From Oceanospirillaceae bacterium (GTDB taxonomy: Bacteria; Pseudomonadota; Gammaproteobacteria; Pseudomonadales; Oceanobacteraceae): 64,000 nucleotides of DNA. Location of the stretch: NCBI GenBank assembly GCA_024234265.1, contig JACKOM010000002.1, positions 1 through 64,000 of the forward strand, given 5' to 3'. This document shows, piece by piece, positions 60,227 to 64,000 of this stretch (position 1 is the first letter of the stretch; every line of letters starts with the position of its first letter). The position numbers and the translations under genes are program-made. The notes below the pieces were generated by a model that saw only the letters and a program-made list of their open reading frames with translations, was not told the DNA's origin and did not search any database.

Positions 60227-61018
60227 ATGCTGACCTATCCACAGATAGACCCTGTTGCCATACATATAGGTTCGTTACCCATTCATTGGTACGGCCTGAT
60301 GTATTTGCTGAGTTTTGGTCTGGCCTATTGGCTGATGTTATACCGTGCAGAACGCAGCAATGGTGTGTGGAATAAAGACCAGGTCAGTGACCTGATTTTT
60401 TACGGCGCCATGGGTGTGGTGTTAGGCGGGCGCTGTGGTTATGTACTGTTTTATAACTTCGATAAGTTTGTCGAAGATCCATTATGGCTGTTTCAGGTGT
60501 GGACGGGCGGCATGTCCTTCCACGGTGGTTTATTAGGTGTGCTGGTTGCCTGTTATTTATTCGGGCGTAAATACAAAAAGAGCTTTTTCCAAATCACCGA
60601 TTTTGGCGCACCTATGGTACCGGTAGGGTTATTTTTCGGACGTATAGGTAATTTTATCGGTGGTGAATTATGGGGTCGCACTACCGATGTGCCCTGGGGC
60701 ATGGTATTCCCGCGCGCCGGTGATTTACCCCGTCACCCCAGCCAGTTATATGAAATGTTTTTAGAGGGTGTAGTGCTGTTTACCATCCTGTGGTGGTTCT
60801 CTTCTCGCCCGCGCCCGCAGATGGCGGTCAGCGCATTATTTTTAATTTTTTACGGCAGTTTCCGTTTTGCCGTGGAATTTGTGCGCGAACCCGACAGCCA
60901 GATTGGTTTTGCCCTGTTAGGCTGGATGACCCGCGGCCAGGAATTATCCCTGCCGATGATTATTGGTGGTATCTGCCTGCTGGTGCTGGCCCTGCAAAAG
61001 AATAAAAAAGAGGTGTAA
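60227..61018 (+). CDS. lgt: Prolipoprotein diacylglyceryl transferase Lgt
   Basis: 263-aa inner-membrane enzyme that adds diacylglycerol to the lipobox Cys of prolipoproteins, first step of lipoprotein maturation. The Lgt signature [20 protein letters not shown] is present. So are [11 protein letters not shown] (catalytic His region), [20 protein letters not shown] and [12 protein letters not shown]. Seven membrane segments can be drawn. Length is normal (E. coli 291 aa). The numerous lipoproteins in this window are its substrates. thyA follows after two bases, the common lgt-thyA arrangement. Confidence 0.96.
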   Translation: MLTYPQIDPVAIHIGSLPIHWYGLMYLLSFGLAYWLMLYRAERSNGVWNKDQVSDLIFYGAMGVVLGGRCGYVLFYNFDKFVEDPLWLFQVWTGGMSFHGGLLGVLVACYLFGRKYKKSFFQITDFGAPMVPVGLFFGRIGNFIGGELWGRTTDVPWGMVFPRAGDLPRHPSQLYEMFLEGVVLFTILWWFSSRPRPQMAVSALFLIFYGSFRFAVEFVREPDSQIGFALLGWMTRGQELSLPMIIGGICLLVLALQKNKKEV

Positions 61019-61020
61019 TT

Positions 61021-61815
61021 ATGCGTCAGTATCTGGATTTAATGCGTCACGTGCGTGACCACGGCACTGAAAAGGGTGATCGCACCGGCACAGGCACCCG
61101 CAGTGTATTTGGTTATCAGATGCGCTTTGACCTGAGCGAAGGTTTCCCGCTGGTGACCACTAAAAAATTACATTTACGCTCAATTATTCACGAGCTGTTA
61201 TGGTTCTTAAACGGCGATACCAATATCGCCTATTTAAAAGAAAATAACGTCAGCATCTGGGATGAATGGGCCGATGAAAACGGTGATTTAGGCCCGGTGT
61301 ATGGTTATCAGTGGCGCAGCTGGCCAACCGCCGATGGCCGCCATATCGACCAGATTTCCCAGGTCATGCAACAAATTAAACAGGACCCTAATTCACGCCG
61401 CATTATTGTCAGCGCCTGGAACGTGGGTGAGCTGGATAAAATGGCCCTGGCACCCTGCCATGCGTTTTTCCAGTTTTACGTGGCCGATGGCAAATTAAGC
61501 TGCCAGTTATATCAGCGCTCAGCGGATATCTTTTTAGGCGTGCCGTTTAATATCGCGTCCTATGCATTATTGGTGCATATGATGGCCCAGCAGCTTGATT
61601 TAGAAGTGGGTGATTTTATCTGGACCGGGGGTGATACCCACCTCTACAACAATCACCTTGAACAGGCCGAATTGCAGCTCAGCCGTGAGCCTTTGCCCCT
61701 GCCCAAATTAATTATCAAACGTAAACCTGCGAGTTTGTTTGATTACAAATTTGAGGACTTTGAGATCGAAGGTTACCAACACCACGCCCACATTAAGGCG
61801 CCGGTGGCTATCTGA
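61021..61815 (+). CDS. thyA: Thymidylate synthase ThyA
   Basis: 264-aa enzyme that methylates dUMP to dTMP with 5,10-methylene-THF, yielding dihydrofolate. The catalytic Cys is in [69 protein letters not shown] and HLYNNHLEQ are all standard. Length equals the E. coli enzyme. folA, needed to recycle dihydrofolate, is 1.9 kb downstream with a GGDEF-EAL gene between. A perfect 19-bp hairpin follows the stop. Confidence 0.97.
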   Translation: MRQYLDLMRHVRDHGTEKGDRTGTGTRSVFGYQMRFDLSEGFPLVTTKKLHLRSIIHELLWFLNGDTNIAYLKENNVSIWDEWADENGDLGPVYGYQWRSWPTADGRHIDQISQVMQQIKQDPNSRRIIVSAWNVGELDKMALAPCHAFFQFYVADGKLSCQLYQRSADIFLGVPFNIASYALLVHMMAQQLDLEVGDFIWTGGDTHLYNNHLEQAELQLSREPLPLPKLIIKRKPASLFDYKFEDFEIEGYQHHAHIKAPVAI

Positions 61816-61824
61816 TTAAGCAAT

Positions 61825-61865
61825 CAGTCATCAGCTATTAGCTCCCAGCTAATAGCTGATGACTG
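61825..61865. repeat. Perfect 19-bp inverted repeat after thyA
   Basis: CAGTCATCAGCTATTAGCT (61825-61843) and its exact complement (61847-61865) surround CCC. No T-run follows, so it is not a standard intrinsic terminator, though it may stabilise the thyA 3' end. One arm contains the first ATG of the next open frame (61859), which makes that ATG an unlikely start. Confidence 0.75.
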
Positions 61866-61906
61866 TCTATACTGCCCTGATGGAGAAATGCACAGGGAGT
61901 AGGGCA

Positions 61907-63616
61907 TTGTTGAGCCAGAGCCAGAACGCAGCGGATGTTGCCCGCGAAATACTTCTCTACAGCCCAGCCGCCGGTGCCGGCAGTGACTTGAGCGCTTGGC
62001 TGGCCCCCAATGTTATCCACAGTTGTAAAAGCCTCTACGAGCTGCAAGGCCGCCTGCTGCAATCCCCCCAGTTGTGTTTGTTATTGGATATGCGCCACAG
62101 CCCCCTGCGTGCCCTGGCGGAATTGCGTTTTCTGCAGCAACACGGTTTTAAAAATCCGGTATTAAGCCTGGTGAGCCAGCAGCAGCTGCAATACGGGCGT
62201 GATTCCCTGCATTACGGTGCCAGTGCGTTTACGGATGTGCAGTGCATTAACAGCCAGGGCCTTAACATGCTGCTCGACAGTCTGCTGGTGCAAACCGCCA
62301 AGCAGCAGCCCCGTCTGGAAAATATTGAGGATGTCACCACAGGCACCGGCAGCCGCAGCCTGTTTTTCGACCGTTTATTACATGGCCTGCAGCGCGCGCG
62401 GCGTAAACGCACTTTCACCGGTGTGGTCTTGCTGGATGTGGACCGTTTCCGTGAAATTAACCAGCACTACGGCGAGCCGTTTGGTGATCAGGTGTTGCGC
62501 ATCAGCGCAGAGCGCATTCAGGCGGTATTACGCAAAAGCGATACCCTGGCACGCCTGAGTAGCAATGAGTTTGGTCTGGTGCTGGAAGATATTCACGACC
62601 CCCTGCAGGTCAGCAATATTTGCCGCAAAATCAGCCAGCTGTTTGAGCGCCCGCTGTTAGTGAATGATGAATGGGTCGTGGTGACCCTCGGCATGGGTGT
62701 GCATGTGGCATCGCCCGAGGAGCAAAACGTGAATACCCTGGTGCGTTACGCTTCCCTGGCGTTATCCCGCGCCAAAGAAGCGGGGCGCAACAGCCTGCGT
62801 TATTACTCCCACGAAATGAATTTAAAGGCGATTGCCCGCACCAACATGGAAGTGGGTTTATTTAATGCCATGCAACGCCAGGAATTATTTCTGCAATATC
62901 AGCCCATTTGCCAGAGCAGTGATTTTCGCCCTTGCTCCGCAGAGGCGTTAGTACGCTGGCAGCACCCCACGGCGGGGGTGGTTTCACCGGCGGTATTTGT
63001 GCCCCTGCTGGAGGATTCCGGCCTGATTGTGGAAGCCGGTGACTGGATTCTCGAAGCGGCCTGCAGCACCCTGCAGCAGTGGCATAAAACAGGTAAATTC
63101 CCGGCGGATTTTAAACTGTCGGTGAATGTTTCAGGCAAACAACTTAAAGATCAGGATTACATTGAACGGGTGCGGCGGGTCATGGCCCTGCACCATATTC
63201 AGCCCGGCCAGTTAACCCTGGAATTAACCGAAAGCAGCGTGATGGAAAATATGGATAAAACCGTACAGCTGCTGGAAAAACTGCGTGGCATCGGCGTGGC
63301 TATTTCGCTGGATGATTTTGGCACGGGTTATTCGTCATTTTCCTATTTAAAACGCCTGCCGGTGGATTATTTAAAAATCGACCGCAGTTTTGTCACCCAT
63401 ATGGCAACGGATAAAAAAGATGCCGCCATTGCCCGCGCAATTGTTGAACTGGCCCATTTACTGGAAATGAAAGTAGTGGCCGAAGGGGTGGATAACGGTG
63501 AAAAAGTCGATTTATTACGCGCCATGGGCTGTGACCATCTGCAGGGTTTTTATTTTGCTAAACCCATGGATGCCGCCGAATTCGGGCAATATGTGCGCAA
63601 CAGCGCTGAACAGTGA
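61907..63616 (+). CDS. GGDEF (degenerate)-EAL protein, probable c-di-GMP phosphodiesterase
   Basis: About 569 aa from TTG 61907, with GGGAG seven bases upstream; ATG 61880 is the alternative. Residues ~1-130 resemble a pseudo-receiver domain (CLLLDMRHSPLRALAELRFLQ). The GGDEF domain is degenerate: where GGDEF is expected the sequence reads RLSSNEFGLVLEDI, so cyclase activity is unlikely. The EAL domain looks complete: AEALVRWQHP, LSVNVSGKQL, LELTESSVMEN, ISLDDFGTGYSSFSYLKRLP, DYLKIDRSFV and VVAEGVDNGE. It would hydrolyse c-di-GMP. It lies between thyA and folA. Confidence 0.92.
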   Translation: MLSQSQNAADVAREILLYSPAAGAGSDLSAWLAPNVIHSCKSLYELQGRLLQSPQLCLLLDMRHSPLRALAELRFLQQHGFKNPVLSLVSQQQLQYGRDSLHYGASAFTDVQCINSQGLNMLLDSLLVQTAKQQPRLENIEDVTTGTGSRSLFFDRLLHGLQRARRKRTFTGVVLLDVDRFREINQHYGEPFGDQVLRISAERIQAVLRKSDTLARLSSNEFGLVLEDIHDPLQVSNICRKISQLFERPLLVNDEWVVVTLGMGVHVASPEEQNVNTLVRYASLALSRAKEAGRNSLRYYSHEMNLKAIARTNMEVGLFNAMQRQELFLQYQPICQSSDFRPCSAEALVRWQHPTAGVVSPAVFVPLLEDSGLIVEAGDWILEAACSTLQQWHKTGKFPADFKLSVNVSGKQLKDQDYIERVRRVMALHHIQPGQLTLELTESSVMENMDKTVQLLEKLRGIGVAISLDDFGTGYSSFSYLKRLPVDYLKIDRSFVTHMATDKKDAAIARAIVELAHLLEMKVVAEGVDNGEKVDLLRAMGCDHLQGFYFAKPMDAAEFGQYVRNSAEQ

Positions 63617-63686
63617 AACCCAGCCATATCCATTCTTTACAAGGCCCGCCTGAATCCGCATCCTATGCGCTTTTTGGGAGGCTGTT

Positions 63687-64000
63687 ATGAAAATTTGCCT
63701 GATTGCCGCACTGGCGCAGAACCGGGTTGTGGGCATCAATAACCAGCTGCCCTGGCATTTACCGGAAGATTTAAAATATTTCCGCCGCACCACCACCGGC
63801 AAAACCGTGATCATGGGGCGTAAAACCTATGAGTCCATCGGCCGCCCCCTGCCAAACCGCAGCAATATCGTGGTCAGCGCCAACCCTGAGTGCAAAATTG
63901 AACATGCGCAGGTGGTTAACAGCCTGCAAGCAGCCCTGGAACTGGCGGAAAACATCAGCCTGATTAACGGCGTGGATGAAATTATGGTGATTGGCGGCGC
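63687..64000 (+). CDS. folA: Dihydrofolate reductase FolA (3' end beyond window)
   Basis: Partial gene: the first 104 codons are present and the frame is still open at the window edge. ATG 63687 has GGGAGG upstream. The start MKICLIAALAQNRVVGINNQ, then LPWHLPEDLKYFRR (substrate-binding Asp/Glu position) and KTVIMGRKTYESIGRPLPNR, are hallmark DHFR segments. NAD(P)H-binding residues continue in IVVSANP, and EIMVIGG marks the glycine pair near the break. It regenerates tetrahydrofolate after ThyA. Neighbouring thyA and the EAL gene are cooriented. Confidence 0.95.
   Translation, partial: MKICLIAALAQNRVVGINNQLPWHLPEDLKYFRRTTTGKTVIMGRKTYESIGRPLPNRSNIVVSANPECKIEHAQVVNSLQAALELAENISLINGVDEIMVIGG

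Overview
The window is a mostly dense, mid-GC bacterial chromosome segment of a gammaproteobacterium. Gene orders that point there are tkt-epd-pgk-fba, a 6S RNA gene between zapA and the 5-formyl-THF cyclo-ligase gene, ygfB-pepP-ubiH-ubiI, rppH-ptsP and lgt-thyA-folA. A lipoprotein GH18 chitinase with Ser/Gly linkers suggests a Cellvibrionaceae-like polysaccharide degrader; this last placement is inference.

Layout. 1-235: an edge copy of a dispersed repeat. 236-4680 (minus): rsmE, bioA, a DUF547 protein and a large lipoprotein of unknown function. 4790-13780: a surface-polysaccharide island with an O-antigen ligase/polymerase-like membrane protein, two glycosyltransferases, an OafA-like acyltransferase, a phosphoethanolamine transferase and two capsule/LPS-type glycosyltransferases. 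Most of it is visibly more AT-rich than its surroundings. 13795-18878 (minus): a SAM-cycle operon consisting of an ArsR-methyltransferase regulator (SahR type), metK, a four-helix-bundle (S23/IVP) gene in a small inverted-repeat element, ahcY and metF. A perfect 16-bp-arm palindrome overlaps the likely promoter. 19093-22364: a small ORF, a decayed DUF4124/hydrolase gene, a small lipoprotein, and a divergent LysR/SDR pair. 22365-24357: an accessory patch with two copies of a ~240-bp repeat, a second palindromic element, and what looks like a lone integron gene cassette with a recognisable attC site. 24358-32360: chitinase, then tkt-epd-pgk-fba. 32491-37828: another repeat copy, a lipase-like hydrolase, a three-lipoprotein cluster including an LpoB-type PBP activator, and a SnoaL-like protein. 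37825-41603: a signalling module of REC-DUF3369-HD-GYP, YfiR-like protein and CHASE8-type histidine kinase. 41609-48192: EVE protein, a 43-aa membrane peptide, cyclo-ligase, 6S RNA, zapA, a ZapB-like coiled coil, ygfB, pepP, ubiH and ubiI. 48230-64000: HDOD protein, rlmI-like methyltransferase, imelysin lipoprotein, HAD phosphatase, rppH, ptsP, a YcbK-like and a YcbB-like cell-wall enzyme, NRDE protein, TauE/SafE exporter, lgt, thyA, a GGDEF(degenerate)-EAL protein and the start of folA.

The genes fall into working groups: the SAM/SAH cycle with one-carbon folate enzymes (metF, thyA, folA, cyclo-ligase); central carbon metabolism; envelope assembly (LPS decoration, Lgt, LpoB-like protein, L,D-transpeptidase, YcbK-like peptidase); and c-di-GMP signalling (HD-GYP, EAL). 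The most notable accessory features are the lone attC cassette, the inverted-repeat element carrying the IVP gene with an empty relative in the pgk-fba spacer, and the dispersed repeat family.
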